From JAGLSB01 sp023135955 (lineage in GTDB: Bacteria; Bacteroidota; Bacteroidia; Bacteroidales; GCA-2748055): a stretch of DNA of 55,585 nt. The stretch is from contig DAOVIO010000011.1 in NCBI GenBank assembly GCA_030673645.1, positions 1 through 55,585 of the forward strand. Reading direction: 5' to 3'. Below the pieces are notes generated by a model. That model was not told where the DNA came from. It made no database searches and worked only from the letters and a program-made list of their open reading frames with translations. Shown piece after piece: positions 18,505 through 28,254 of the stretch (the first letter of the stretch is position 1; every line of letters starts with the position of its first letter). A program made the position numbers and the translations under genes.

Positions 18505-19506
18505 CTACTTTAATTTTTCTGTTAATTCTAACATTCTAAGTATGGATCCTTCTGCTCTTTTTCTAATATTTTCCTCTACAATTACTTCAGGAACTTCATA
18601 TTTAAGAGTATTATATAATTTTTTTATTGTAATTAATCTCATGTATTTACAATCGTTACAACCACAAGTAGAATCTTTTGGGGGTGCAGGTAAGAATATT
18701 TTTGAAGGACTTTTTATTTTCATCTGATGTAATATACCTGATTCTGTAGCAACTATGTACTTTTTTGCTTCATCCTTTTGTGTAAATTCTAATAATGCAG
18801 AAGTGGAACCAATAAAATCAGAAACTATAAGAACTGGTTTTTCACATTCAGGATGAGCAATGATTTTTGCATCAGAATTATCATTTTTCAAATCCAAAAT
18901 TCTTTCTAAAGAAAAGTCCTCATGAACATGACAAGCCCCATCCCAAAGTACCATATCTTCTCTGCCTGTTTGAGACTTAATATAATTTCCAAGATTTCTA
19001 TCGGGAGCGAAAATTATTTTTTTATTTTTAGGTAAAGAATTTATAATATCAAGAGCATTTGTAGATGTACAAACTATATCGGTAAATGCCTTAATTTCTG
19101 CTGAAGTATTTACATAAGATATTACAGTATGATTAGGATATTTATTAATAAATTCTTCAAATTTATCAACTGGAGCTGAATCTGCCAATGAGCAACCAGC
19201 ATTCAAATCAGGTATAAGAATTTTCTTTTCAGGAGATAAAATTTTAGCTGTTTCAGCCATAAAATGCACACCAGCCATAACAATAATATCAGCATCAGTT
19301 TTAGCAGCTTGTTGAGCAAGTACAAGACTATCACCAACTATATCAGCAATATCCTGTATATCTCCTTCTTGATAAAAATGTGAAAGAATAATAGCATTTT
19401 TCTCTTTTTTCATTTTATCAATTTCCTTTATCATATTTACAGATTTTTCAACCTCTAAATTTATAAAACCATTATTAATTAGATTTTTGTTATCCACGAT
19501 ATTCAC
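18505..19506 (-). CDS. nadA: Quinolinate synthase
   Basis: A [4Fe-4S] enzyme condensing iminoaspartate with dihydroxyacetone phosphate in NAD synthesis. The three cluster cysteines are recognisable: C105 in LNAGCSLADS, C192 in WDGACHVHE and one of the CGCNDC group at 281-286. SHFYQEGDIQDIAD, HPECEKPV and TESGILHQMK are family motifs. The start at 19506 is GTG; a later GTG at codon 4 is also possible. nadB and nadC are not in the window. Confidence 0.96.
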   Translation of the reverse strand: MNIVDNKNLINNGFINLEVEKSVNMIKEIDKMKKEKNAIILSHFYQEGDIQDIADIVGDSLVLAQQAAKTDADIIVMAGVHFMAETAKILSPEKKILIPDLNAGCSLADSAPVDKFEEFINKYPNHTVISYVNTSAEIKAFTDIVCTSTNALDIINSLPKNKKIIFAPDRNLGNYIKSQTGREDMVLWDGACHVHEDFSLERILDLKNDNSDAKIIAHPECEKPVLIVSDFIGSTSALLEFTQKDEAKKYIVATESGILHQMKIKSPSKIFLPAPPKDSTCGCNDCKYMRLITIKKLYNTLKYEVPEVIVEENIRKRAEGSILRMLELTEKLK

Positions 19507-19956
19507 TATATATTATTATTATATTATAAATTTAAATTAATTATGATAATAATAATAGTCTGTTAGTATTGTTATTAAAAAATAAAAAAAACCTTGACAT
19601 TTACGTTGTTAAAATTTAAGCAACATTTAATTAACAAAATCCATAAACCAATATTATTGATAATCATATTGTTTTATAATTACTAACAACATGTTAGTAT
19701 CTAATGTTCTTTAAAAATAAATATTATAAATTATAAAAAATTTGTTTATTATTTGTTCAGTATATTTTAATATAAAATAAAAAGTATATTTTGATTTTTG
19801 AATACAAATCTCTATTGCTTTTCTATATTAAACAATCAACTATTATTTATACAAAATTACATTAATATAATTAACATTTAATGAACAATAATTGTGAAAA
19901 AAATTAATACTTTCACATCTGAAATTATTTATACATTTTTGAGAGAAATAAAGGTT
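19507..19956. other. AT-rich intergenic region with TACTAACA repeats
   Basis: About 450 bases between divergent nadA and rpiB, extremely AT-rich and without a convincing gene. It contains an inverted repeat TACTAAC-AACAT-GTTAGTA at 19681-19699 and another TGTTAGTAT at 19561-19569, so the TACTAACA half-site occurs three times. These could be operator half-sites for nadA or rpiB. One DnaA-box-like TTATCCACG lies in the nadA start; there is no cluster, so I do not call an origin. Confidence 0.5.
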
Positions 19957-20397
19957 ATGATTACTAATAAAATTGTTATAGCGGCTGATCATGCTGGTTA
20001 TCATTTAAAAGAGCGAATAAAAACATATTTAGAGAATATAAAAATGGAATATTTGGACGTAGGAACTTATAGCTCAAAATCTTCCGATTATCCAGAATTC
20101 GCCCACAGATTAGCTGAAGAAATTGAAAATGGAAATTTTGAATATGGAATATCTATATGTGGAAGTGGAAATGGAATCAATATGACAGTTAATAAGCACC
20201 AAAAAATTCGTTCAGCACTTTGTTGGAATAAGGAAATATCAGTCTTAGCCAGATCACATAATGATGCAAATATTTGTTCACTTCCTGCCAGATTTATTAA
20301 AGAGGAATTAGCGTATAAAATACTTGATGTTTTTTTAAATACAGAATTTGAAGGCGGAAGACACATTGGCCGTATTAATAAAATACCTGTAAATTAA
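19957..20397 (+). CDS. rpiB: Ribose-5-phosphate isomerase B (RpiB/LacAB family)
   Basis: Interconverts ribose 5-phosphate and ribulose 5-phosphate in the pentose phosphate pathway. The phosphate-binding AADHAGYHLKE motif, the ISICGSGNGINMTVNK active-site loop with the catalytic Cys, and the SHNDANICSLPARF segment are all present. A longer frame opens at a GTG at 19894, but the ATG at 19957 gives the normal length of 146 residues beginning just before the first strand, so I prefer it. Confidence 0.92.
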   Translation: MITNKIVIAADHAGYHLKERIKTYLENIKMEYLDVGTYSSKSSDYPEFAHRLAEEIENGNFEYGISICGSGNGINMTVNKHQKIRSALCWNKEISVLARSHNDANICSLPARFIKEELAYKILDVFLNTEFEGGRHIGRINKIPVN

Positions 20398-20404
20398 GTA
20401 AATT

Positions 20405-20836
20405 ATGATTTCCACAACTTGTAAATATGCCATTCGGGCGGTTATTTATATTGCAGTGAATAATCACAAAAGAAAGATAGGAATTAAAAAAATATCTCTA
20501 GACCTGAATATTCCTTCTCCTTTTTTGGGAAAAATTTTACAAACCCTGGCAAAGCACCGTATTCTTAGCTCAACAAAAGGGCCAAACGGTGGCTTTTCTC
20601 TTGGGCATGACGCAAAAGAGATTTATTTAATGGACATTATTGATATTATTGAGGGAAGAAATAGTTTCGAGAGCTGTGCTATTGGAGTAAAATATTGTAG
20701 AGAGCAGGAAAATAAATGTGCTGTACATAAACAATATTCCAAGTTAAGAGAAGAAATGAAACAAATGTTTTCATCCTCTAATATTTTTGATCTGGCACAG
20801 GAAATAGAGAAAAATAAGAACTCTTTGTTTATTTGA
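20405..20836 (+). CDS. Rrf2-family regulator with three cysteines
   Basis: A 143-residue winged-helix regulator. The N-terminus (TTCKYAIRAVIYIAVNN) and the wing STKGPNGGFSLGHDAKEI are typical of Rrf2. The cysteines in ESCAIGVKYCREQENKC form a C-x6-C-x6-C pattern like that which holds a [2Fe-2S] or [4Fe-4S] cluster in IscR and NsrR, so it likely senses iron-sulfur status, NO or redox. It starts seven bases after rpiB and is probably co-transcribed with it. The target genes are not evident. Confidence 0.9.
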   Translation: MISTTCKYAIRAVIYIAVNNHKRKIGIKKISLDLNIPSPFLGKILQTLAKHRILSSTKGPNGGFSLGHDAKEIYLMDIIDIIEGRNSFESCAIGVKYCREQENKCAVHKQYSKLREEMKQMFSSSNIFDLAQEIEKNKNSLFI

Positions 20837-20841
20837 TGAAA

Positions 20842-20870
20842 GGTTACTGGTTGCCAGTTGCTGGTTACTC
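20842..20870 (+). repeat. Degenerate GGTTACTGGTTGCCAGTTGCTGG repeat
   Basis: An imperfect tandem of an 8-9 base unit (GGTTACTGG, TTGCCAG, TTGCTGG) in the Rrf2-vanZ gap. It shares an 11-mer (GGTTACTGGTT) with 28172-28182, so it is a dispersed intergenic repeat. Confidence 0.55.
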
Positions 20871-20987
20871 GGATGAAAAATGCATTAATTGAAAAATTTC
20901 TATAAACAAGAAAGTTATTAAAAGAGTCATTTTTATAGCAATCAGCACCAAACATTCAAAAATAATAAAGGACAGCTTCTGTATTTT

Positions 20988-21368
20988 CTAAAAAAGAATA
21001 GGAAATAATTTTTTAGAAATAATAAATAGAGGAAAAGCTACTATAGCGCCCAATAAATCAGCCAATAAATCAAAAATGTCACCACCTCTTCCTTCAATAA
21101 ATATTTGAATTATTTCAATAATTCCCCCATAGAAAAAACAAATAATTATAGGCAATAACACAAAAGTGTAAATACCCACCTTTATTCTATTCAGTTCATA
21201 CATAAGAAGAAAGGATAAAAGAAAATAAAGTATAAAATGTGCTATTTTATCGAAATGAGGGAAATCGAACAAACCAGAACCCGTATCAGAGCTAATTGGC
21301 ATAAGACTTAATACCATTATTATAATGGCCATTAATATAGGGCGATAATATTGAGTAATATATTTCAA
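20988..21368 (-). CDS. VanZ-family membrane protein
   Basis: A 126-residue protein with four hydrophobic segments and the VanZ-like pattern: HFDKIAHFILYFLLSF after the first membrane helix and GGDIFDLLADLLGA near the last. VanZ-like proteins are widespread; apart from teicoplanin resistance in enterococci their function is unknown. A possible -7 element (TATATTTG, minus strand, 21442-21449) lies upstream. No van genes are nearby, so resistance should not be inferred. Confidence 0.85.
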   Translation of the reverse strand: MKYITQYYRPILMAIIIMVLSLMPISSDTGSGLFDFPHFDKIAHFILYFLLSFLLMYELNRIKVGIYTFVLLPIIICFFYGGIIEIIQIFIEGRGGDIFDLLADLLGAIVAFPLFIISKKLFPILF

Positions 21369-21456
21369 ATTGCATATATTTTAATAACACCTTGAGTAGT
21401 GTTGAATAAAAGTTTAAATTTATAGATTAGTGATAAAGCTTCAAATATAATAATAT

Positions 21457-24400
21457 ATGGTGTATTCAAATTCTATAAATGAAATATTAGAGAATTTAAA
21501 TAATGAAATAATTCATACATGGTTTGATTTGGGAATATATATTGACAGACTAAAAGAAAATAGAAAAATACCATGTACCCCCAATACTGAATTATTCAAA
21601 GATTTTGATTGTGGAATGAATAACTGTGGCATTGCTTTTATTACATTTCATTATTCTGTTGATGGGGTAACCATGGAGGTTGGAAAATATGCCAGCGTAT
21701 TAAAGGAAAAGTATAAAAAAGCTAGCTTTCATTATATTTCAGGAATATTTAAGCCAGAAGCGGAAAAATTAATTCCCGAGTATATAAAAAAGTTTGAGGT
21801 TCCTGAAATACAGGGATTTGACGATTGGAAATTATATAAAGATTTTTATTTCACACACTTAGAAAGGGGTAGTGAGGAATATAATAGATTAATTATAGAT
21901 TTTTGGAATGAGGTATTATTCATAACTGAAAAATTAGGGAGATACATTGAAAAGAATAACATTCGTATGTTATTTATGGTGAATGTTTGTTCTAATCCGG
22001 GTAATGTTTCATTAAGTCTTGCGCTTGTATTACTTTCAGAATTAATGGGTTTATATGTTATTAATAACAATCATGATTTTTACTGGGAGGGCGGGAGTAG
22101 AGCAGGTTTTTTAAGTGAAGATAATTCACTAAAAGGACCCAGAGATTTTTTCTTTACCAATTCACATTTAGGAGAATTTTTTTCAATAATTGAAGTTTTA
22201 TTTCCATGGGAATCGCGAACGTGGATGAACCTTAATATTAACAAAAGCCAGTCTAAACATCTTATTAAAAAAAATGGAATAAATCCTGCCAATGTTACTG
22301 AAATAGGGACAGCAGTAGACACAAAAGAGTATATTAATATTGATAAAAGAAAAAAAATAAATGCATTTATTCAATTTGAAAAAATTCTAAGCAGGTATAA
22401 AGAAAAACTTATTACATATTCTGTTGAAGATGTAATTAATAACCAATTAGTTGATCCAAATAATTCAAAACCAATATTAGTAGGGGGCAAAACAAAGTCT
22501 ATAGAAAACTTTACTTCCGAAAATATAATTTTCCTTCAACCAACCCGAATTATTAGCAGAAAAAGAATAGAAGTGGGTTTTAGAATATTATTGAAAATTT
22601 TAGAAGAAAAGAATTTCAGAGAGAGAATATTAAAAACAAAAAATCTTAAAATTACTATTCTTGTAACCGGACCAATTGCCGCAGGTCATTATGATTATTT
22701 TCACAAACTACTTGAAAGGTTCCAAATATTATTGCAGAGTATTGATGAAAAAATAAGAAGGAAAATATTTTTGGCTTTTATTTTTAGTGAACTGGATTTG
22801 GAATCTTTTAAAAATAGGTATAAGCAGCCTATTGGAATCCCTGAATTATACAATATTGCTTCATTAATATTATTACCTAGCAAAACAGAAGGGCGAGGGT
22901 TGCCTATAATTGAGGCCACAGCTTGTGGAACTCCAATATTTTGTAGAAGATATATACCGGAAAATGTATATTCAGATGTAATTGGAGAGCACCTTCAGGA
23001 AAAAGACAGGTTAAAAGTAATAGAATACGATGGAAAAACTTTGAAGCGCAAAACAATTGAATCAATAATTGAAAGAGTATTATTTCCACATAAATTTACA
23101 GATGAAATACTTCATAACCGAAAGGTTGTAATTAAGAGATATTCCCTCCAATCCTTGTCTAATAACATGAAGGATGTACTTTATAGGCTATATCTTCAAT
23201 CCACCTCTAATGAGAATTCAATAGAAATTGTTAAAAAATCATTTAAAAGATATAAGCAAGGATTTAATTATAAAGATGATAATTTGAAAGCGATTTTAAA
23301 TACTGAAAATCGTCAATATCTTGCCGGTTATGGCAAGCTTTCTTATATGATTTATTTAAAATCATTAATAGACCCCAGTTATTTCAGGATTGAAGAACAG
23401 GAATTTAGAGGAAGGGCTTTTAATTTTGCAATGAGCCTGGTGGATAATGATATTGACAAGGATTTAGTATCACAAGAAGATAAGTACCGCTTTCTGAACA
23501 CAGTAGAAAATGTTTTTAATTACAGGAAAGGAACAATTTCAATACGCCATGATCATAGTTTTACTTATCGTCATCGTAATAAAAATTATTATCCCTATCA
23601 GGATTATACAATACAGGAATTATTGGGGCTTGTAAATTTTCTGTATTTTGAAATTAATAATCCTACTCTTATAAAAAATGTTGAACTAACACCGCATTTT
23701 TTTACTGATTGGGATCTTGCATTACTTCAATTAACAGGGAGCATTTATCTGGGAATTGACAACAGATCCCAATTGATCAAGAAACTTCAAATTAATCTTC
23801 CAATAGCCTATTTTCCAGGAGAGCACATAATGCATGAACTTGAATTTTTCGTTCTTCAGGCTGTTAGGTCACGTTTACAAATGAAAATAGAGGATGAACT
23901 TGACAGGGATATATTGGAAAAAAACAAACACTTTCTTGCTAAAATATTTGTATTTAGTCAGGAAAAAAATCTTGGCAAACAGCTAAATCCTGAGGAGATT
24001 CGTCAATATATATTAAACGGGATTAATGAAGAGTTAAAATTGCTATATGAATACAATATTTTACAATTGATTCCAACAAAACAATGGACCGTGGGCATAC
24101 ATTTTCAACAATTAGGAAAAGGGGCCTTAAAAGTATTAAAATCAATAAAAGAAGAAAATGGTTTTTTAATTACAAATCGACGAAATGCGGTTGTAATGAC
24201 AGATATTGTTGATATCGACTGTTTTCATATAGGAAAAGTGCGAGCAGAGCTTAGTGCTTCCATTTTAGGTATTCCTATAGATTCCGGTTACATTCAATAT
24301 GTTCCGGCGGGATTAAGGACCTGTTTAGCCTTTCCTACACCAATACAAACAGCTAAAGATTTTGAGAAGGCACTCAATAGTAAATTATTCAGGCAGTTGG

Positions 24401-25638
24401 AAGAAGATATGGGTGGAGATAAATTAATGCAAGAGATAAAGAAAGATGCTGAAACAAAGGGTTCGCCAATTAATTTTGTTTTGCAAAAATTAAGTATAGC
24501 GAATAGAAAGGAGGAAATCTCAGATCTTAATTTTGAATATTTAAGCGGAATTTACGAAGATCTTAATCCATATAATGGAGTTTTGGCAGAGCTTAAGACA
24601 AAAAGTACTAAAAACAAATGGGATTTTGCGGTAGTTTCTTCAGAATCCGGAACTAAAAAAGTAACAAAATTCACAAAAGAATTTAGCAAAAAGCATAATA
24701 TTAAACCCCGCTTAGCATGGAATGGAGGCTATATTCTAAACCCCGAACTTGTAGGTAAACTGGGAATTCCGGAAACCTACATTGGCTCCCCACTTGGGCT
24801 AATAATTTCTGAGGGAAAAATGCTAAGCCCACCACTATTTAATAAAGCGGCACTTTTAATTTATGAGGATGGGAGATTTGAAATTAAGCGAGTAAACTCA
24901 GGAACAGGAATGACAATTAAAATGGGGGATAAACAGTATTTTTCAACAGAATCTAATTACAATAATAGCAATCCCGGTGAGGATTTTTGCTATTATGATT
25001 TACTTTTTAAAGAAGAATTAATTGTTGGTAATGGAAGGATTATTGTGAGGTTAGCTGGCAACCTTATTAAAGATATTGTCCATACCCAGGAGGGAGAAAA
25101 TATTGATTTGCTTCCCGTGGGACTTAGCCTTTCTTTTAATAAAAATGTATTTCCAGTAAATATAAAAATTGGCGATAATGTTGAATATACTATTGAAGAA
25201 TATAAAGGAGTGAAACATGCTGTAGAAGCGGGGCCATTGTTACTTGATAATGGAGAAAAAAATATCGATATGGAGGCAGAGGGGTGGAAAACGAAGAACT
25301 CAATAAGAACTCAAGCTGCGCGACTGGATTATACTGATATGCGCGGACCCAAGATAGCAGCAGGAATAGATGATAAAGGAAACTTTACTGTTCTTGCAAT
25401 TAATGGAAGAATAAGAGAATCGGTTGGTGCTAGTCATGAAAATATGGCAGAAATTCTTAAAAAACGTGGAATTATATATGCAATGGGATTTGACCCTGGG
25501 GGAAGTAGCACTCTATTTGTTGACGGAGAAGTAAAAAATATTTCTCCTTATAATTCAAAATATGAGGAAAATGTTTTCTCTCTTCCTCCTGAGCCCAGAG
25601 CAGTTTCGAATGCTATCATAGGATTTGTTAGAAAATGA
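21457..25638 (+). CDS. Fusion of a GT4-like glycosyltransferase and a NAGPA-type phosphodiester glycosidase
   Basis: 1393 residues in three parts. About 1-610 is a GT-B glycosyltransferase: VDGVTMEVGKYA, NNHDFYWEGG (about 204), QPTRIISRKRIEVG (about 360) and the nucleotide-sugar segment LLPSKTEGRGLPIIEATACGTP (around 470). About 620-1045 is a middle region I do not recognise. About 1050-1393 matches the phosphodiester glycosidase/NAGPA domain: AWNGGYI, VEAGPLLL, RTQAARL and FDPGGSSTLFVDG with its Gly-Gly-Ser-Ser active loop. The first part would add a sugar; the last would cut a sugar-phosphodiester bond. No signal peptide is seen. The start at 21457 is ATG. No neighbour clearly defines the substrate. 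Confidence 0.85.
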   Translation: MVYSNSINEILENLNNEIIHTWFDLGIYIDRLKENRKIPCTPNTELFKDFDCGMNNCGIAFITFHYSVDGVTMEVGKYASVLKEKYKKASFHYISGIFKPEAEKLIPEYIKKFEVPEIQGFDDWKLYKDFYFTHLERGSEEYNRLIIDFWNEVLFITEKLGRYIEKNNIRMLFMVNVCSNPGNVSLSLALVLLSELMGLYVINNNHDFYWEGGSRAGFLSEDNSLKGPRDFFFTNSHLGEFFSIIEVLFPWESRTWMNLNINKSQSKHLIKKNGINPANVTEIGTAVDTKEYINIDKRKKINAFIQFEKILSRYKEKLITYSVEDVINNQLVDPNNSKPILVGGKTKSIENFTSENIIFLQPTRIISRKRIEVGFRILLKILEEKNFRERILKTKNLKITILVTGPIAAGHYDYFHKLLERFQILLQSIDEKIRRKIFLAFIFSELDLESFKNRYKQPIGIPELYNIASLILLPSKTEGRGLPIIEATACGTPIFCRRYIPENVYSDVIGEHLQEKDRLKVIEYDGKTLKRKTIESIIERVLFPHKFTDEILHNRKVVIKRYSLQSLSNNMKDVLYRLYLQSTSNENSIEIVKKSFKRYKQGFNYKDDNLKAILNTENRQYLAGYGKLSYMIYLKSLIDPSYFRIEEQEFRGRAFNFAMSLVDNDIDKDLVSQEDKYRFLNTVENVFNYRKGTISIRHDHSFTYRHRNKNYYPYQDYTIQELLGLVNFLYFEINNPTLIKNVELTPHFFTDWDLALLQLTGSIYLGIDNRSQLIKKLQINLPIAYFPGEHIMHELEFFVLQAVRSRLQMKIEDELDRDILEKNKHFLAKIFVFSQEKNLGKQLNPEEIRQYILNGINEELKLLYEYNILQLIPTKQWTVGIHFQQLGKGALKVLKSIKEENGFLITNRRNAVVMTDIVDIDCFHIGKVRAELSASILGIPIDSGYIQYVPAGLRTCLAFPTPIQTAKDFEKALNSKLFRQLEEDMGGDKLMQEIKKDAETKGSPINFVLQKLSIANRKEEISDLNFEYLSGIYEDLNPYNGVLAELKTKSTKNKWDFAVVSSESGTKKVTKFTKEFSKKHNIKPRLAWNGGYILNPELVGKLGIPETYIGSPLGLIISEGKMLSPPLFNKAALLIYEDGRFEIKRVNSGTGMTIKMGDKQYFSTESNYNNSNPGEDFCYYDLLFKEELIVGNGRIIVRLAGNLIKDIVHTQEGENIDLLPVGLSLSFNKNVFPVNIKIGDNVEYTIEEYKGVKHAVEAGPLLLDNGEKNIDMEAEGWKTKNSIRTQAARLDYTDMRGPKIAAGIDDKGNFTVLAINGRIRESVGASHENMAEILKKRGIIYAMGFDPGGSSTLFVDGEVKNISPYNSKYEENVFSLPPEPRAVSNAIIGFVRK

Positions 25639-25677
25639 GCAAAGCCCCCTAATTATGTTAAATAAGAATGTTTTTTA

Positions 25678-26808
25678 ATGGCAGGGTATTATGTGCATAT
25701 ACCCTTTTGCCGACAGGCCTGCAGATACTGTGATTATTATTTTACGGTTTCCCTGAAATATAAAGAAGAGCTTGTAGATAGTATAGTAAAAGAGATAAAA
25801 AACAAAAAGAAATATTTTGAAAAGCAGGAATTTAAAACTTTGTATTTTGGAGGAGGAACACCATCGGTTTTAAACGAAAAGGATATAAAAAGAATAATCA
25901 CAGAAATCAGAACCCATTATAATTTTGTCTCCCAACCAGAAATCACATTTGAGGCAAACCCAGACGACCTAAACCCAACCTATTTAAAAATGCTCAGAAG
26001 TGAAGGTATAAATCGCCTGAGTATTGGCATACAGTCTTTCCATGATAAGGATCTCAATTTGATGCGACGTAGTCACAATGCCATCCAAGCAATAGACTCC
26101 ATTAAAAATGCACAAGACGCAGAAATTTCAAATCTTAATATAGACCTTATTTATGGTATTCCAGGAATGAGTTTTATGGATTGGCAGGAGAATCTTGAAA
26201 TTAGCTTTAAACAAAATGTTACTCATATATCAGCTTATCATTTAAGTTTTGAGCCGGGAACGGTTTTTGATCATTGGAGAAAAAAGAAAAAGATTATACC
26301 CATAGAAGAGGAGGAAAGCCTGGAGCAATTCAAATATTTAATTAAAAAAACAGCTAAGGAAATGTTTCTTCATTATGAAATTTCAAATTTTGCAAAAGAG
26401 GGTTATTTATCGGAGCATAATAAAAATTACTGGAATGGAATTCCTTTCCTTGGAATTGGACCATCTGCTCATTCATATGATGGAAGAGCACGTTCGTGGA
26501 ATATATCGTCCATAAAACAATATATTGATAAAACACAGAACGGCAGCTTTAATTATACTGAAAATGAAACACTTAGCACTACAGACAGATATAATGAATA
26601 TATTTTAACATCGCTGCGTACTATGTGGGGTATAGACCTGAATGAAATATCGCAAGAATTTGGAATTAATTATGTTAAATACACAGAGGAAATTGCAGCT
26701 GATTTATTCAGGAAGAATTTATTAGAGAAAAAAGAGCAAAAAATATTTATTACCCCCAATGGCATTTTTTTAGCGGATCAGATTATTAGGGATTTTTTTA
26801 AGATTTAA
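25678..26808 (+). CDS. hemW: Radical SAM heme chaperone HemW
   Basis: A radical SAM protein that binds heme and helps deliver it; often mislabelled as coproporphyrinogen III oxidase. The cluster motif is C11-x3-C15-x2-C18 in PFCRQACRYCDYY, followed by YFGGGTPS, the EANPDDL segment, SIGIQSFHDKDL and the HemW C-terminal domain. Length 376 is normal. It is convergent with the next gene, their ends overlapping by four bases. Confidence 0.93.
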   Translation: MAGYYVHIPFCRQACRYCDYYFTVSLKYKEELVDSIVKEIKNKKKYFEKQEFKTLYFGGGTPSVLNEKDIKRIITEIRTHYNFVSQPEITFEANPDDLNPTYLKMLRSEGINRLSIGIQSFHDKDLNLMRRSHNAIQAIDSIKNAQDAEISNLNIDLIYGIPGMSFMDWQENLEISFKQNVTHISAYHLSFEPGTVFDHWRKKKKIIPIEEEESLEQFKYLIKKTAKEMFLHYEISNFAKEGYLSEHNKNYWNGIPFLGIGPSAHSYDGRARSWNISSIKQYIDKTQNGSFNYTENETLSTTDRYNEYILTSLRTMWGIDLNEISQEFGINYVKYTEEIAADLFRKNLLEKKEQKIFITPNGIFLADQIIRDFFKI

Positions 26809-28091
26809 GTAGTAGCCATTTTAATCAATTCTACTAACTTTTCTTCCAAGGCAGTATAAGAAAAGTGCTTTTTACCCAATTCGAAATTGTGCTCAGCAAC
26901 CTCTCTGGCTTTTTCCGGATTATATATTACCTCTTTCATTTCGGCTACCTTCTGATCGTTAAGATCGTTGTCTTCCAACATTACAGCATTAAATCCTTTA
27001 CTTCCTATATCTGGCCAGTAAACGGGTTTGTAGTTGTTAACAAAAATGGGTCTTTTAGCAAGTATGGCCTCTACAAATGCATTTCCGAAACCCTCATAAG
27101 TACTGAAATAGGTACAAGCTGTTGCCTGTGCATAGGCGTCTGAAAGTGAGAATTTCACTTCACCATTATCACCGGAAAGACCTTTATTATGAAATAAATC
27201 TGAGGCAAAACGAACCTGTTTGCTCATTTTCAAATCGTGAATTTGGTTAACTAGTTTATTATAGTAATTTTCCCCATCGTCATCTGCAGCGCTTCCGGTT
27301 ATTACCAGTTTTACCCTCTTATTTTCTAATTTATGTACCAAATCAATTGCAACCTCTATGGCCTTTCTGCTTACAATACGGGTAATTTGAAAAAGAAGAA
27401 TATCTTTTTTGCAATTGTAGCCCATATACTGATGGAGGCAATTATTTTTATCAGTTTTTTCCCCGAACGGGACATCAAAATCCATAACATTTGGAACAAC
27501 AACAGAATCGCGGTTAAATTTTTCTTTGAGGGTTTTTTTGCCATTAGAATTTATGACTCCATGAACCGAATTCGGCAGTCGTAATGGAAATACTTCTTCA
27601 ATAAATTTATTTATTTCTTCATGTGGAGAATTATACCTGTCTCCCCTTTCCCAACCAAAATCGTGGTCGTGGGTAATTGTTGGTATTCCAAGTTTAGAAA
27701 CAACATTTTTAATAGCTATACCCATTTCGAGATGAGAGGGCAGGGCAGAGGCGTTTTCTGAAATAAACAGATCAATTTTCTTTTCAGTGGCCCAGTTTTT
27801 AATACGCTTATAAATAACTTTGGAATAGAGGTTTATATGTTCGATAAGTTCCTGAGGATCTGTTTCTGGAAAGAAAAAGGCTTTTTTCTGTGACCAGAAG
27901 CTTTCGGGTGAATGAAATGACATTTCAGGGACAAGGGTTTCTGTATTCAGATCAATCATACGCTCCTGAAATTGTCCAGAAATGATAAAGACCTCATGAC
28001 CAAGACGCTTTAACACTTCAATCCACTTTTCTGTTTCCAGTGCTACTCCGTCAACACCACCAATACGGCCAATGATAATACCTATTCTCAT
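26805..28091 (-). CDS. Glycosyltransferase family 4 protein
   Basis: A 428-residue GT-B fold enzyme. GRIGGVDGVALETEKW near the N-terminus, THDHDFGWERG at about 140-150, QITRIVSRKAIEVAIDLV and YFSTYEGFGNAFVEAILAKRP are the donor and acceptor motifs. The VDGV-(A/T)-(L/M)-E, HDF-x-WE-x-G and TRI(I/V)SRK segments are shared with the N-terminal part of the large fusion upstream of hemW, so the two look paralogous. Cytoplasmic; its acceptor is unknown. Confidence 0.88.
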   Translation of the reverse strand: MRIGIIIGRIGGVDGVALETEKWIEVLKRLGHEVFIISGQFQERMIDLNTETLVPEMSFHSPESFWSQKKAFFFPETDPQELIEHINLYSKVIYKRIKNWATEKKIDLFISENASALPSHLEMGIAIKNVVSKLGIPTITHDHDFGWERGDRYNSPHEEINKFIEEVFPLRLPNSVHGVINSNGKKTLKEKFNRDSVVVPNVMDFDVPFGEKTDKNNCLHQYMGYNCKKDILLFQITRIVSRKAIEVAIDLVHKLENKRVKLVITGSAADDDGENYYNKLVNQIHDLKMSKQVRFASDLFHNKGLSGDNGEVKFSLSDAYAQATACTYFSTYEGFGNAFVEAILAKRPIFVNNYKPVYWPDIGSKGFNAVMLEDNDLNDQKVAEMKEVIYNPEKAREVAEHNFELGKKHFSYTALEEKLVELIKMATT

Positions 28092-28153
28092 AGCGATATA
28101 TATTAGGGATTAACCGTAAAGGTATGTAATTTAGAAAAATGATGCAATTGTAG

Positions 28154-28249
28154 GGTTGGATGCTGGATGCTGGTTACTGGTTTGTCTAATCATTAATTAA
28201 GGCTGTTATTTTCTTACCAGCAACTAGCAACAAGAATCCAGCAACCAGA
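28154..28249. repeat. Inverted pair of degenerate CTGGTTACTGG-type repeats
   Basis: 28154-28184 contains GGTTGGATGCTGGATGCTGGTTACTGG-like units and 28215-28249 the complementary form (ACCAGCAACTAGCAAC, CCAGCAACCAG). They form an imperfect hairpin with a 30-base loop between the glycosyltransferase and the next gene. The same unit occurs at 20842 and more loosely at 51174. Confidence 0.6.
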
Positions 28250-28254
28250 ACAGA

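Noticed and set aside
19507..19956. Replication origin
   Set aside because: AT-rich, but only one DnaA-box-like sequence is near, inside nadA, and there is no dnaA gene or box cluster.
20988..21368. Glycopeptide resistance gene vanZ
   Set aside because: VanZ-family proteins are widespread and no van operon is present.
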